Assembly (NCBI GenBank): GCA_013396655.1
Contig: WBMV01003298.1
Location: forward strand, 1,954,695-2,018,694
Source: Campylorhamphus procurvoides
Taxonomy: Eukaryota > Chordata > Aves > Passeriformes > Dendrocolaptidae
Direction of reading: 5' to 3'
Length of the DNA stretch: 64,000 nt
The stretch's first letter is position 1; every line of letters starts with the position of its first letter. The position numbers and the translations under genes were made by a program. This document shows, piece after piece, positions 13,508 through 25,384 of the stretch. The notes beneath the pieces are model-generated. The model ran no database searches and was not told where the DNA came from. It saw nothing but the letters and a program-made list of their open reading frames with translations.

Positions 13508-16500
13508 ATGGACATCTCCACTCTTAGTAACTGCAGGAGGAAGAAGAGAATTGAACCTCCTTCCTCTGAGTGCCCCATATGGCATAAAATCAGTTTGATT
13601 TAATGTAAGTATTTAAGCTTAGGTTCAAATCCATCATATTACCTCAAAACTATCAGAATTATTTTCCTCCTTGAAATTATGGTAATTTTCTTTTGAGAAA
13701 GAATTTGCATTCCAGTGTGTGACACTCTGAAATAATGTTGCATGGTAGATTACTCCTCTATGCATTTAACAAAGTTGTCACATATCACACATCCTGGAAA
13801 AGAGGCTATAATGGGAAGGTTGCAGATGGTAGCCTATTAAAATATATTCTTTAGCAAGCCTGGCTGGCCAATGAAACTGGGCCAAGCAATGTGCTCTTGG
13901 GGAGATTTTCTAGCTGAAGTTATTTACCTTCAAAAGCATGAAGTAATGAGAGAAAGTAGGTTATACCTGCATCTTGGAAAGAAAGAAGGTTTTTGTAAAC
14001 TCATACCTGCCCTGGGTGATGCCTGGGATAAGGGAAATTGTAATGATTAGAACAGTACGTTTCACTGTACACGTGCAGGTATTGCAACATCTGCTTTTCA
14101 GGTGCCCTCTACCTGCAGAACTCAGCCCTGAGCAGTGAGATTTACATTCTGCTGTGTAACCTCTAAGTGGGAGGAACCTTAGGGAGAGGACCCCAATTAG
14201 GAGCCTGAGGAAGAGAGGACTCTATAAAGTAACCAAGAGAAAAAAACCTTTTTTTTTCCTATAAGTGTTTAATTAGGTTTTATAATAAGGACAATGAAGG
14301 GTGGTTTGCCCACTCCCCTTTTTTGAAATGAAACATAGAGCATGTAGTGATTGTTTTCTAGAAAAATATAATTAGTCTTCAATTACCATGAAATTGTCAT
14401 CCCTTCCCTTTCAACATCTCTGGCACTTTCAGTTCCTCTGATCAATGTCGTGCTGACTAGTCTCACATTAGCAGGAGGTGAGAAAACAGCCCTTGAAATA
14501 AGAATCATCCTTTTTTGTTGAGAACCAGGGTTTGCATTTGAAATTGGACTAAAGATACATGGCCAGAAGTTGCTTTTAATGGGTGATGAAATGAATGTTC
14601 TTTGATTTTAGTTCCATCCAGCCCTTTGGGCAAAGCTTGGCTGAGGGGTTTTGATCAGATAAGTAGTGGTTAAGGTTGCTCAAGGTCTATCCTGAAAATG
14701 CTTTGCACTGAAACACTGAGGGAATGTCCTCAGTTTTCCAGTTGTACTTCTACCTAGCCAAGGAAGGAAATTGAAATAATGGAAATGTGATTAAATTGTG
14801 ATTGTATTATGTCAAAGAGGGGTAGTGGGGTGGTTTCCTGGATATATTTACAAATAGGCCTGAGAGAAACTTTGAATGTACAAATTGTATGGCCTTGCCA
14901 GAGGTAATGTAGCTTTTCCAAATTTGAAAAGCTCAGATTAACTCTGGTCTTTGCACAGATAGTGGCTGAGAACGATGCAGAAACCTTCTTACTCCTCTGT
15001 TATTGTCAGCACTACAAAGTTTAGCAATAGTTACCCCCTTCTGCAACTTTGAGATCATAAATTGTGTAGGTGTGAAGGCAAGAAGGATCATTACTCTGCC
15101 CTCCTTCCACGTTGTTTTCGGAAAGGACACTGTAGCATTGCGGAGGTTACAGCATCCTGAAGTCATCCTGTCCTTTTGTTGTCTGTTTTTATCTTGCCTT
15201 TCTGTGCCCCCCACCCTAATCTGTGTTTGCGAAATAAGAATTGAGTAAACTTTCCATTGGCTGAGTAGATGAGCTCATATTTTCCCCAGTATTTATGTGC
15301 TGGTCATCTCTATCCTCCAGTAGGTTCCAAGAGACTTCAGAGAGTTCTGGTCTGAGCAGACACAATCAAACTGTCATTTCCCAGGCTAATAAAATGTTGA
15401 ATTATTTCATTAAGATAATACTAAGCTTAGAATATCCTGTTGATTAGGCTGTTCTATCAGCCTGCTTTCAGTGTTGCATTAAGGTGTGTCTCTGAGGAAG
15501 GGGTGTCTCGAAGGCCCTAAATCCTGTGGTGCCTGGGACACAAAAACCCCTATAATGTAACTCTCAAAAGATCATTTTTATGCTCTGCATCAAGTGCCAT
15601 GATTGCCTCTGTTGTCAAATACATTTGCTGGTAGGAAAAGGGAAGTGATTTGTGCTTGAGAGAGGGCAGACATTCCCAGCCTTTGGATATATATTACCTT
15701 GGACTTTTTAAATCTCTTTCTCAATCTCATTTCCTCACGCAGAAATAACTCATTTTTCTTTACTTTAGGGAAAAATCTTGGGAAGAGGCTGGGGTAACAA
15801 AACTGGGAGCAGAATTTTCTGACTGACCATCTAGAGAGACTCCATGTGGAACACAAAGCAAAACATTTCTGTAGCTGAGCAAAACTCCTGGTGGATTTGT
15901 GAATGATACACAGTAATCTAATCAGGAGTTTCCGTAGCCCCTGAAGTTTCCTGAGGTCCACAGCACAGTTGGGCTGTTGCCTTTAATTACGAATAAATTC
16001 AGCTGAGAGGGCTTTTTTATTGTTTTATTTTGTTTTAGCTACTTTTAATGTGTTTAACTATGTCAAGTAGATGTTTGGCTGGATAAGCTTGTGATGATTT
16101 GATTTCTAGTTTTATTGCAACACAGGAATGAGGGCTTGCCTGATGTTTATTCCTCAGTGATTAATTTGCCAGGTAAGTGTTTGATGAGAAAAGACCTGTA
16201 CTAGGTAAAATCACCAGGATTTTTTACCAGATTACTCCACAATGTGATGGCCTTATCCACTTCTCAATTCCTACCATAGTGTACCTTTGGTGGAATCAGG
16301 TCATGGAAGTGCAGATAATGCAGAACTTGCCTCTGCTTGACTTGAAGACACAACTCCACGAGTTATCCTCCAGAGAGATTTCTATTTCACTTTTTCACAG
16401 TTGATAAGAATGATAATATGGTGTCCTAAATTAAAATTTATAAAAAATAACAATAGAGATAACTTGTATTGCAGAGTTTTCAAAGATTCATCTAAAGCAT

Positions 16501-16665
16501 ATTCTTGTCCTCATATCTACTTCCGAATAAATTTTGGAAAAATTAAGAAGGCATAACTGCCCAAAAGAAAGCTAAGAAAGTATTAATATTTTAAAAGAAG
16601 ATCACTCAGACGTATGTAAATGTATATCACATAGGTGAATAAGGGAAAAACTTTACACTTTTAAT
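13508..16665. other. AT-rich non-coding DNA, no gene recognised
   Basis: Nothing recognisable as a gene. An exact match to a tRNA B-box consensus at 13622-13632 lacks a T-stem and was rejected. Open frames reach 123 codons (15590-15961 on -) without recognisable domains. Confidence 0.6.
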
Positions 16666-16709
16666 GAATATTACCTTTCAAATTTCTGAATATCACCTTT
16701 CAAATTTCC
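16666..16709. repeat. 22-bp tandem duplication
   Basis: Two head-to-tail 22-bp units begin GAATAT and contain the shared block ACCTTTCAAATTTC. They differ at two positions. A third weak echo (AAATCACCCCTG) follows. This looks like a local slippage or duplication event. Confidence 0.85.
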
Positions 16710-19580
16710 AAAATCACCCCTGATAAATTATAAACGAGGTTCATCTGGCACTTCAGTTAGAAAGTCCTTTTACAGATGTCTTGTTTTAGTTCAATGTGAG
16801 TTACTTGTTGGAAATCTATTTTTTACATGATTGTATATATTTATACAGAAGTTAAGCAGTATTAGATTTTTTTTCTGGTAGAAAGACATTTCAAACACCA
16901 GGCCAGCATGAAGAACTTCTAAACTCATGTTTGATTTTGCTGCAGAAGAGAGTGAAAGTCCTTGCTATAGAGGTATCTAACACGAGCAAACTGTTGTCAG
17001 AGTCTCTAAATGGCAGTACACAAATTCAAAGAAGAAAATACTTGTGAGCTATTGGATACCAAGAAGCTCTCTGTGGTTGACAAAAGCCACACTTTATGAA
17101 AGCCTGGAAAAGATCACCATTGCTATACTCCTCTGCCTGCTGCTGATCTCTGTTTGAGAGTGGGCAGCACAGCAGGCAGAGCTTTAGAGCTGCCTCTTCT
17201 TACAGAGCTCACTTTGGGGGCTGAGAGACCATTCAGGCCACCTGTTGAGCACTGAGTCCAGAGTGCTTCCAATTCCTCACCCAAAGCCACTGCTTCTTCA
17301 GCTTAAGAGGAGCTCTTGGAGCATCGAGTTCTGCATTGTTAGTTTGTATTGTCTCCTGATGTTCAAAAATTGCTTTGAAAAATTGGTTTGTGGATGGTTA
17401 GGTTTTCTTATGACCCCATTCTGACTTCTCACCTTCAGATAAATAGTGTTGGGAGAACAAGGGTTTGCCCATTCAGAGCTGACTGTGTAAATCAGGTATA
17501 TATTCAGTAAGATTGAAATGAAGAAATAATACTTTCTGATGAAAAGCCGAACATTTCAAAGGGTAAAATTGCCAGAAAATACAACGTAATTTCTGCTCAA
17601 AGTTTTTTCTGAGGAAAAAAAAGGTAATTCTGGAGAAGTCACTGACTTGTCTAAATGGTTTTGGGAATGCAGGCTTTGAGACTTTTTTAAAAAACCTTTT
17701 CCCCTTCAGCTTATGAGTCTTGTGAGATACTCTTACTGCATTTGAGAATTAATGTCTTGATCTTAGATTTACTATTATTTATTTGCTGCCATGAGCTGCT
17801 AAAAGGAAGCAATGCAGAAATCTCATAGTAACTAACACATTTATAAATGCAAGGGCACATCCAGGAGATTTTTATTTGCAGACCAAAATCCCAGAATTTA
17901 TAGAGTCTGTCTTAGTTACTATTGTGAAGAAAACCCCAGTGAACTCTATTAAAAAGATTGATGCATGGCTGCAAGAGCTCTTGACAATTGAGATTTCTCT
18001 CTGAAGTGTTGTTTAACATATGTGTGGCAAAAGAAATGCAGAGAAAGGAACCAACCAAATTTTCTTATGAATTTTTGAAGTATTTTGAATCTAGCAAAAT
18101 AATAAATGGTTGAAACACCAACTGTATGCAGCTGGGAAAGCAAACCATTGCTGCTTTACAAAGCAAGAATTCATGCTGGGAAGCAAAAGTGAGATGATTT
18201 CCCAGGTATCTGAGCTATAGGTTGGCTATATGGCCATGTCAGCGGGCTCTGGTCACAGTACTCTGATTCCTTGTTAAATCATTGATGGGACAAAACTTTC
18301 TGTTTTGAGCTTTCAATCTGCCAGGTTACCTACCAGTGACATGCATATTCCAGCAAATGCCCTTTTAAAGATAAAGTTCTCCTTCTCTTCCTTGAGCTGA
18401 AATGTTTCTTACTGGAGGAGACTTGTGGTCATTGCCCTGAGGACTCTCTCTCATGCTGGATATCACTGGAATCAGTTTTATCTCTGAAAAGGATTTTTAA
18501 TGTGTAACATATTCACTGTTAATTTAAATTTTGTGTAACACCAACTGCTTAGGTCAAAGTAGTCATTTCTGAACAGTGTTGTGACATGATAATACCTGGT
18601 AAGTTATTCCTCTTCGATATTTACACCTTTCAGGCAGGGTGTTACTTTATTCTTGCTTTGCTGTCACTTAGATGGATATTGAGTCGTTCCTTCTCTTACA
18701 TACATTAACATCCTTGGGAAAGTTAGTGAAAGCTTGAGCTCCTCAGGAGAACAACAGACAATTAATGTTTAATTTTTCTGTGTAAATGAATCCTCTCTGC
18801 TGTCCAGTAGTTCAATTTGTCTTTTGCTATATTCAGTTTACCATTAAATTTCAGGTAAAGAGCCTTATTTTTTACCATTTATGTATCACTTCTGATTTTG
18901 TTTTCTGTGGCAGGAGCAAGTAGCCCTATTTTTAGCTTTTTTCCCCATTTTTATTTGCTATTATCTAGTTTGTCTTTTATATATATATATATNTGTATTT
19001 TCCAGACAATTTTAACTTAAGAAGTATTTTGAGGTACTAAAAGTTGTGGGTTTGCATTTATAAAAAGAAGAGACTTTGTTCAAACCATTTTATTCTTTTT
19101 TTCAATTTCAGTTCTCTTCTAATTGTGATTTGAGAACCTCCTAGTTTTTAGAATATGTAGTTCTCTGCAGCACTAGATCATAATGTTGCAGTCTGAGGCA
19201 GAACAATTTTAACAGGCTGTGTTTATAATTGTTTACATATTTATTGCTGGTTTATTTTCTTAAAATGCCATGACTTAAAATAGCACCTGGAGTTGGGTGC
19301 TTCAGAATTTCAGTTCCTCTCTCAAGTCACTTCTACTCATCGTACAGAGGTGCAATGTGAGTCTCTTCACATTCTGAACACCAGTTGTGTTAGAAATCAT
19401 TGGGAGTATTATCAGTCAGAATTGTCAAAACATTTACACCCCCAAAGACCATGACCTGGTCTTGTGCAGAAATAACATCTTACTCATGGAACAATGTTCT
19501 CCAAGTTCTATAATGATCTTGGAAGTGTTTTTGAAGAAGACACCACAGACTCTTGAATAATATTGATATTATTTACTACA
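16710..19580. other. AT-rich non-coding DNA, no gene recognised
   Basis: No exon or RNA gene recognised. A somewhat GC-richer patch at about 17100-17340 has no identifiable homology. The (TA)n tract with an N at 18993 lies in this block. Confidence 0.6.
18979..18993. repeat. (TA)n microsatellite with an uncalled base
   Basis: A short TA dinucleotide run ends in an N at 18993, the only ambiguous base in the window. The N probably reflects assembly or sequencing uncertainty in repeat length, so the true length here is uncertain. Confidence 0.9.
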
Positions 19581-19804
19581 TGTTGGGGTACAAGACAGGA
19601 GGCCATGGACACCTTTTGATATCAAGGACTGTTTCACATATGGTTGACTATTAAAAGTTGTAACACCCTGGTTACAGTTTTCCCTATGGTTGTTCTGCTA
19701 CGTATACCACTCAGGCTGATCCCCACCATGGTGGATCCCTTGTTGTTTTATCCCCAGTTCTCCTCCATCTTGTCTTCTTCCCCCTCACGGTTTCCCGCTT
19801 TCCT

Positions 19805-19893
19805 ATTGGTTCATTTTCCCGGCTTTGGCGAGTTGCCCCCCCATTGGTTGTTTGGTTGCCTAGTTACAGTCTCCGCCCCCACTCCAATCCAAT
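19805..19893 (+). promoter_or_regulatory. LTR U3 promoter: CCAAT boxes and GC box
   Basis: ATTGG cores (inverted CCAAT) lie at 19805-19809 and 19843-19847. Direct CCAAT cores lie at 19884-19888 and 19889-19893. A CTCCGCCCCC GC box (Sp1-type) lies at 19871-19880. All sit 35-125 bp upstream of the TATA box, the normal distance for proximal promoter elements bound by NF-Y and Sp1. Activity is inferred, not shown. Confidence 0.7.
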
Positions 19894-19927
19894 CACATTG
19901 CAGTTCCAGAACCTTCCCTCAGGACAC

Positions 19928-19934
19928 TATAAAA
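19928..19934 (+). promoter_or_regulatory. TATA box of the LTR promoter
   Basis: A perfect TATAAAA follows the CCAAT/GC cluster. Transcription would be expected to start about 25-30 bases downstream, near 19955-19965, running on +. Confidence 0.75.
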
Positions 19935-19950
19935 GCCTGAGTCCCACTTG

Positions 19951-19956
19951 AATAAA
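19951..19956 (+). terminator. LTR polyadenylation signal AATAAA
   Basis: AATAAA lies 17 bases after the TATA box and is followed at about 19984-20002 by a GT-rich run typical of a cleavage-stimulation site. Cleavage would fall near 19970. TATA and AATAAA this close are typical of LTRs, in which the same sequence serves as promoter and terminator. Confidence 0.7.
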
Positions 19957-20145
19957 CGCCTTTTGTGCCTTCGCCCTCAGCCTTGTGGGGTGTGGTGTGT
20001 GGAAGGTCATTCTGCAGGCGGTTCGTCAGTGGGTTATGCAGTAAGTGCATGATGAAGCATTGCCATACCTTGACTTAGGAGTCGATGCCCGTCTCTCTCT
20101 GGGTTTGCTGTGCACTGTGGGCTGGTTGGTTGCTTTATGCCAACA

Positions 20146-23100
20146 TGGGTTAGCCATCTCCATCTCCGACCCACCTCCCACCTGCCGGTTAATTTATCAT
20201 CTGTCCAGGGAGTCAAAGATCTTACTGACCAGATCTCTGTGTGTTTAGCAGATGTTGGTCTTGATTTCGTAGAGGAGCCACCAACTCAGACTATTTTCTT
20301 TCAAATTGTCATTATTTGCTTCAGCCCAACTGTTTGCTTGGCTTTGGAGGAGGCAGTTTGACAGCCACCTTTATTCTGTAATGTTTTGTTCAGCAGGGTT
20401 GGTTACAGATATTCCAAGAGACAAATGGTGGTGAAGTGAAATGATGGCTTATCTAATATTCAATTACATATATGTCTTTCATTTGTTCACCTTGGCCACC
20501 TGCCCAGTACAAATAGATGCTTATTGTTCCCTAAATAAATTATGCTGGTTCTAAACTGCTCTGCAATTTGATAAAAGAATTCTGTGTTTATGTGTTGGCA
20601 CGGGCTGCTCTAAAGATATTCAGCCTTCTGTGGTTTGGCTTCTGTTATACTCATTACCTTGAAAAGTAATTATGCAAATATCACATTGCATTAAATACAG
20701 GCAGGTTTTTACTTATTTATAAACATCTCAACATTTCAATTTCAGGGCATGCAGCTGAAAAATGTCTGCACGGAGTGAGAGATGGTGATGCCTCCCCACC
20801 CATTGCTGAAAGTGAACAGTAAGCAGTAGATAAGCAAAATTGTTCCATTCTTTGCCTTGCTCGCTTATTGAAAGGAGGAGTGCAGTAAATTGGGCTGCAG
20901 ACATCCAGCCACCATGGGACTTGGCTGTGCTCACAGTTCAGTGCCTGCCTATTGCATGTAAAGAATTTAACACTTTTTTTTTTCCCTCCCATGAAAATCA
21001 AGAGGCAACCCTGGAGAAAAAAAAATCAAAGAGAGCTGAGATAGAGATGTTTGAAAGGCAGTTTGTTTGAAATGAATCATAGGTTTCCAGCAGCCCCACA
21101 ATAATTAATGCAAACCTTAAAGCTGGTGGGTTTGGACTGATTCTGGTCTCTTAGTGATATTGATAACATGTTGCCCACTTCAAGTGATCTGAATCACTGT
21201 TTACCTGAAATGGGAATTGGGAGCTTTGCTGGTCTGTTGCACAGAACTGTGCACTGCAAATGGCATCTCTTAAGAACTGCTGGGCACAGAGGGCTGCTAT
21301 CACCAGGGGTAGCCAAGGGGTGCACAGGGATTTTATACAGTTGATCCAAATTGCAGGCTTATCCATCTACAGAGAAAGGAGTACCAGATGGGTGAGTATC
21401 TGGGGAACTACAGACCATCAGCAAGAGCTCGCATGTCCTTGAAAAATGGATATAATGTTGCCGTCTGGGAAAGGGGTTTAAAAAGCCATGAGTATTAAAG
21501 GAATAATTGGGTTTTACTATCTGGAGAACTGACATTTAGCTTTCTGCAAAAATCTGGCAAAAGTTTTAGAATGCAGGTGGTTTTCAGGTGTGATGATCAG
21601 GCCCCTTTTAGATGTTCCAAAATAAGCTTCTCAGAGTCAGATAATGCTGTAATTGTTTGAAAGGTTCGAAAAGGCAAACTTCTTTTAACAGCTTTTACTC
21701 CTATCTAGAGACTGTGCTGAAAGAAAAGCATGCTGACAAGGAACGACTGCACAGAGATCTTGGTAAGAACATACATATTAACTGAAGCATCACTAATAAC
21801 TCACTGGTTTGCACAAGACAGAATGAGGTACTCCCAGGGTTCAGATTTTATCTTTGTTGCCTTTTTGTTTGAGTTGTTCTTTTACCACCTTAGCCATCCA
21901 TCTGGTGAGTAAAACATTACCTTGCAGCAACGATGCAAAGCTAAATCAGAGCTGTATTAATAATTATGCCTAAGTTTTATTGTTGCCCTTAAGAAAAGTA
22001 GTAGGAGGTCCAAGATTACATGAGTTGCCATAAACAGGTTTGCTGTGTGCTGAAGGTAAGACATAGACATCCAAATGCAAAGCAGTTTAAAAGAGGTAAT
22101 TGTGGCCCTGATCCTGTTTCTATTCCTGTCTAAATGCCCTACTTGACAAGACAGGGACAAAGGGAAAAAAGGAAACCTGGTCTCTAGGAGTTATGTGCAA
22201 CTGAAATCCGAAACAGCTTGTTCTCTTACCTGACACCTTAAAGAACAAGTAATATATGGTACATATTCAAGAATACTGACTTTTAACTCTGTTTTCTGTA
22301 CTGTAACTCAATTCTTCCAAAATGCAGCAATTTAACTTGTGTTGGTGTGTTAATGCATAATTGGGAGTTACTATGACAGGTCTGGGTATAGTTTATTGCA
22401 ACAGCTCCTTTGAGCCTGTTTGCTCAAAGTCTGTTCTTCGCAGGGAATGTCTGATGCACTGGTGCAGAGCCCTGCAGACCGTACTGGCTGGGTCGTTCTG
22501 TGTAACCATCTACATGATGGGCCAGAACAGGTGATTTGGAATGGTTATTACCTACTGTGTCAATTGGATTTTCATGCATAAATGCTAAATTGGTGTGTTG
22601 AATGTCTTTGCATAGCATAACCTGAAACTTTGATGGATGTTATTTATTCCCTTTGTCTTTCTGGTTTAATCGATCGTAATGCTTTTTTACTGTGCATATT
22701 TAATTTTGGGGTATGGAAAGGCTTTTGAATTTGACTGGTAGAAATAATCTGTCTTGTGCTGCTTGTCTGAATTTCTTTTGCAAAACATTAATGAATACAT
22801 GGGGAGTTTTTTGAGGAAGGAAAGGTGGGAGAGTAAGAAACAAAACAAAAGGTATATTTTGTGTGCCACATGCTGATACCTGGACAGTCTTTTCCGTTTG
22901 GGCGTAACATTAATAGCAACTTGTGCATATACTATTCTCAGTAACATATTTCTATTTATTAGATTGTGTGAATTGTGTTTTTCTATGAGTCTTGGACAAC
23001 TTCTGCCTCATATGGTTCCCGTGACTTAGAAAATAGTAGGGGGAAAAAAAGTAAAGCTGTATCACATAAAAAGACCTAATATTTTCAAAGTATCAGGGTC

Positions 23101-24230
23101 TAATAAAATTCACCCCAAAAATAAAGACAAATATCTGAAATATTCACAGCGGGTTTAGAAGTTCTGTTTTGAGAACATATGAAAAATGTTGGAAAGGTAC
23201 TGGACCAGGTGAAATTTAAGGTTACACAATTTAGAAGAACACCTAAAAAAATCTTTTTGGTTGAGACACATTTCCCAAAGACAAAGGGCTTTCTAGTGCT
23301 TGCTAGAGAAATCACAGCATTTCATGCCCCTTTGCACAAATCCCAAAGGTATTAAGTGAATCACTGCAAGATGCTTTAGAGGATCCATTTGTCACAGATA
23401 TTAAGGAACTACAGCAGCACACTGTCACTGTGGTCTGCAGGCACGACCTTTCACGACCTGTTGCATGAAGTCTTGTTGTCTTAGGGGTTACTGTCACAAT
23501 ATGAGCCCTGTCATTCTTTGGAACCAATAAAAGTTTGGGCATTTTACAGAGTGACTGGAAATAGTAGCTATGGATTATCTGTCAGTGATTCCCTTCCAGC
23601 CCCCGTGTGCTTTGTCCTCATCCTGGTGGCCTGATGTGTTTTTGCTGCTGGGTTGGCTCACTCTTGGTTCCCCTGGCACTCCTTGTCAGGTGCTTTTTCC
23701 TTGGGCTCTGACTTTTTCAACTTGATTATTCCCAGAGTAAGGCTCTTCATCTCCTTAATGTGAGCTGTGACTGTGCTGCAATTGAGTCTACAGAGAAGAA
23801 ACTCAAATGTTTTAGTTTGAGCACTTTGGCTAAAGCAGTGTTAGAACAAATGCAGAAACTGCAAACCAACACATTTAAAATTTAGGGCCATGCTGCATTA
23901 AAAGGTGCTGCACTGCATGTTAAACAGCTGTCAGTGGTTCTACATGAATAGAACTGTGCTTGTTAATGCCAAGTCTTTGCCCACATCTGTAATGACTATT
24001 GAGTTGGTGAGCAGGCACTTGCCCACCTTCAGACTGCTCTGATGTGTCTGCTATCCTGACCATAGCATGGAGCTTCAGCCTTGCTTTTTAGCCTATTTGT
24101 CATTTTTGTGTTAGTTCTCTGTTGGACATCCTGACTCCACTCCTGATTAGCCTGGCTCTAAGCAGTAACCAGCTTATTAGGAGGTCCAGCTGAGCAATGA
24201 AATATGTGTTAATAACTTGGCTCTGCTTAT
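20146..24230. other. Non-coding DNA, no gene recognised
   Basis: The first 45 bases are still GC-rich and may be residual retroviral sequence. The rest is ordinary AT-rich DNA. Open frames of 60-94 codons around 20045-21070 overlap on both strands and show no recognisable domain. I see no exon or RNA gene. Confidence 0.55.
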
Positions 24231-24255
24231 AATAAAAAAGAAAAAAAAAGAAAAG
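24231..24255. repeat. A-rich low-complexity tract
   Basis: Runs of A are broken by single G bases. No retroposed gene copy or SINE body precedes the tract on either strand, so I do not call it a poly(A) tail. Confidence 0.7.
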
Positions 24256-24927
24256 ACTCATTCTATCACACTGCCTAGGAGAAGGGGGGAAAATACAAAT
24301 GAAGTGGGTGGAGGAGAGTAAAGTCTTTATGGAGTAAGCAGTGGTAAACATAGGGAATTAAAGCTGTGGTAAGCAGAAACTCCCTGCTATTACTTTCTCC
24401 TTCACCCCAGAAGTTCCTCCTCCTCACCAGGTGAGAAGGTTTATAATATACGTAAAAGAAAAATAAGTGTTTTTTAGAAGAACTGGTGAAGAGGAGAAAA
24501 GAGGGCTCCCATCAAAGAAAACAACAAGAGCAAACACTTCATCTGTAATTGAAATCTGAAGACAATGCTTACTGCTTGTATCCCCTGCAGAGAGGATGGG
24601 AACACACCTGCCTACATGCACTGCAGAGCTGAAAAAGCTTCTGGAGCATCAGTGCCTGCTGGGGGGTCTAAGCTTGCTCTTAAACTAGGGCTTGAACTAT
24701 TGTGTCAGACTGTTAGCTTTCAGTTTTGCAGCTCTGGCTTTTTTGTTCTTTATGCCCCTGTGCTGGTTGTATGCTTACCCCTTGTGGTGGGCCCACCAAG
24801 CCACCTCAGGTGAACAGAGGGAGAGAAAATGTAAGAAAGACTCATGGGCTCATGTAAGGGCAGGGAGAAATCACTCACCATTTACCATCATGGGCATAAC
24901 AGACTCAACTTGAAGCAATTAATTTAA

Positions 24928-24933
24928 TTTATT
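24928..24933 (-). terminator. Minus-strand AATAAA of the LTR
   Basis: TTTATT on + reads AATAAA on -. It lies in the downstream (R/U5) end of the minus-strand LTR, as expected for its polyadenylation signal. Function is inferred. Confidence 0.5.
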
Positions 24934-25218
24934 ACCAATCAAATCAGAGTAAGGTTTTGAGAATTAAAATCAAATCTTAAAAGACATCCCACTCACCCCT
25001 CCCTTCTTCCTGGGTTCAGTTTTACTCTCAATTTCTTTTCACTTTAAATTTCTTCCCCTGAGCCATGCAGGAGGACAAGGAAGGGGGGTTCGTCACATCT
25101 CTGCCACTCCTTCCACCTCACACTCTTCTCCCTCCCCAGCATGGGTTCCTCTCTCCATAGGTCCACTGGTCCTGCTAGGAACCTGCTTCAATACATGGAG
25201 GTGACAGCCTCCTTTGGG

Positions 25219-25384
25219 CATAGTATGGTTTGGGTTGGAAGGGACCTTAAAAATCATCTTGCTCCAACTCCCTGCCGTGGTCAGAGACACCTTCTACTAG
25301 ACCAAGTTGCTCAGAGCTCTATCCAGCCTGGCCTTGAACTCCTCCAGGGATGCAGACATCCACTTCCTCTGGCAGCAGGTCCTC
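25219..25384 (-). mobile_element. CR1 LINE 3'-end fragment nested in the LTR
   Basis: The left edge reads CATAGTATGGTTTGGGTTGG, then GAAGGGACCTT, then AGACACCTTCTACTAGACCA, then CCTGGCCTTGAACTCCTCCA. This is the reverse complement of a CR1 3' terminus, so the element lies on -. The left edge retains one degenerate copy of the terminal octamer (CATAGTATGG). It is 5'-truncated after about 166 bp, at the CAGCAGGTCCTC stretch. By eye it is about 80 percent identical to the matching part of the plus-strand CR1 at 13231-13507. LTR-type sequence resumes on both sides, so this copy inserted after the LTR was in place. Confidence 0.9.

Larger units (their letters stand above)
19581..20145 (+). mobile_element. 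Solo LTR of an endogenous retrovirus, plus strand
   Basis: This roughly 565-bp block has the architecture of a retroviral LTR. It opens with TGTTGG and closes with CCAACA, a perfect 6-bp inverted terminus. Inside, in order, are four CCAAT-box cores (two as ATTGG), a GC box, a TATA box at 19928, an AATAAA signal only 23 bases downstream, and a GT-rich stretch at about 19984-20002 of the kind that follows cleavage sites. That spacing implies U3 of about 370 bp, a very short R, and U5 of about 175 bp. CCAAT plus TATA plus AATAAA within 160 bp is very unlike ordinary intergenic DNA. I see no convincing primer-binding site after 20145 and no gag-like frame, so a solo LTR left by recombination is the best reading. 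The flanks (ACTACA left, TGGGTT right) do not form a target-site duplication, so the 3' boundary is uncertain and GC-rich sequence continues to about 20190. I cannot name the family. Confidence 0.75.

Noticed and set aside
13622..13632. Exact tRNA B-box GGTTCAAATCC
   Set aside because: The flanking bases do not pair into a T-stem beyond two base pairs, and no A-box or acceptor stem lies at the right distance upstream.
19644..19940. 98-codon frame
   Set aside because: It lies within U3 of the plus-strand LTR and ends at the TATA box.
20146..20163. Possible primer-binding site starting TGGG after the plus-strand LTR
   Set aside because: The 18 bases do not match the 3' end of any tRNA commonly used as a retroviral primer that I know.
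24231..24255. Possible poly(A) tail of a processed pseudogene
   Set aside because: No gene-like or SINE-like body precedes it on +, and the tract is interrupted by G bases.
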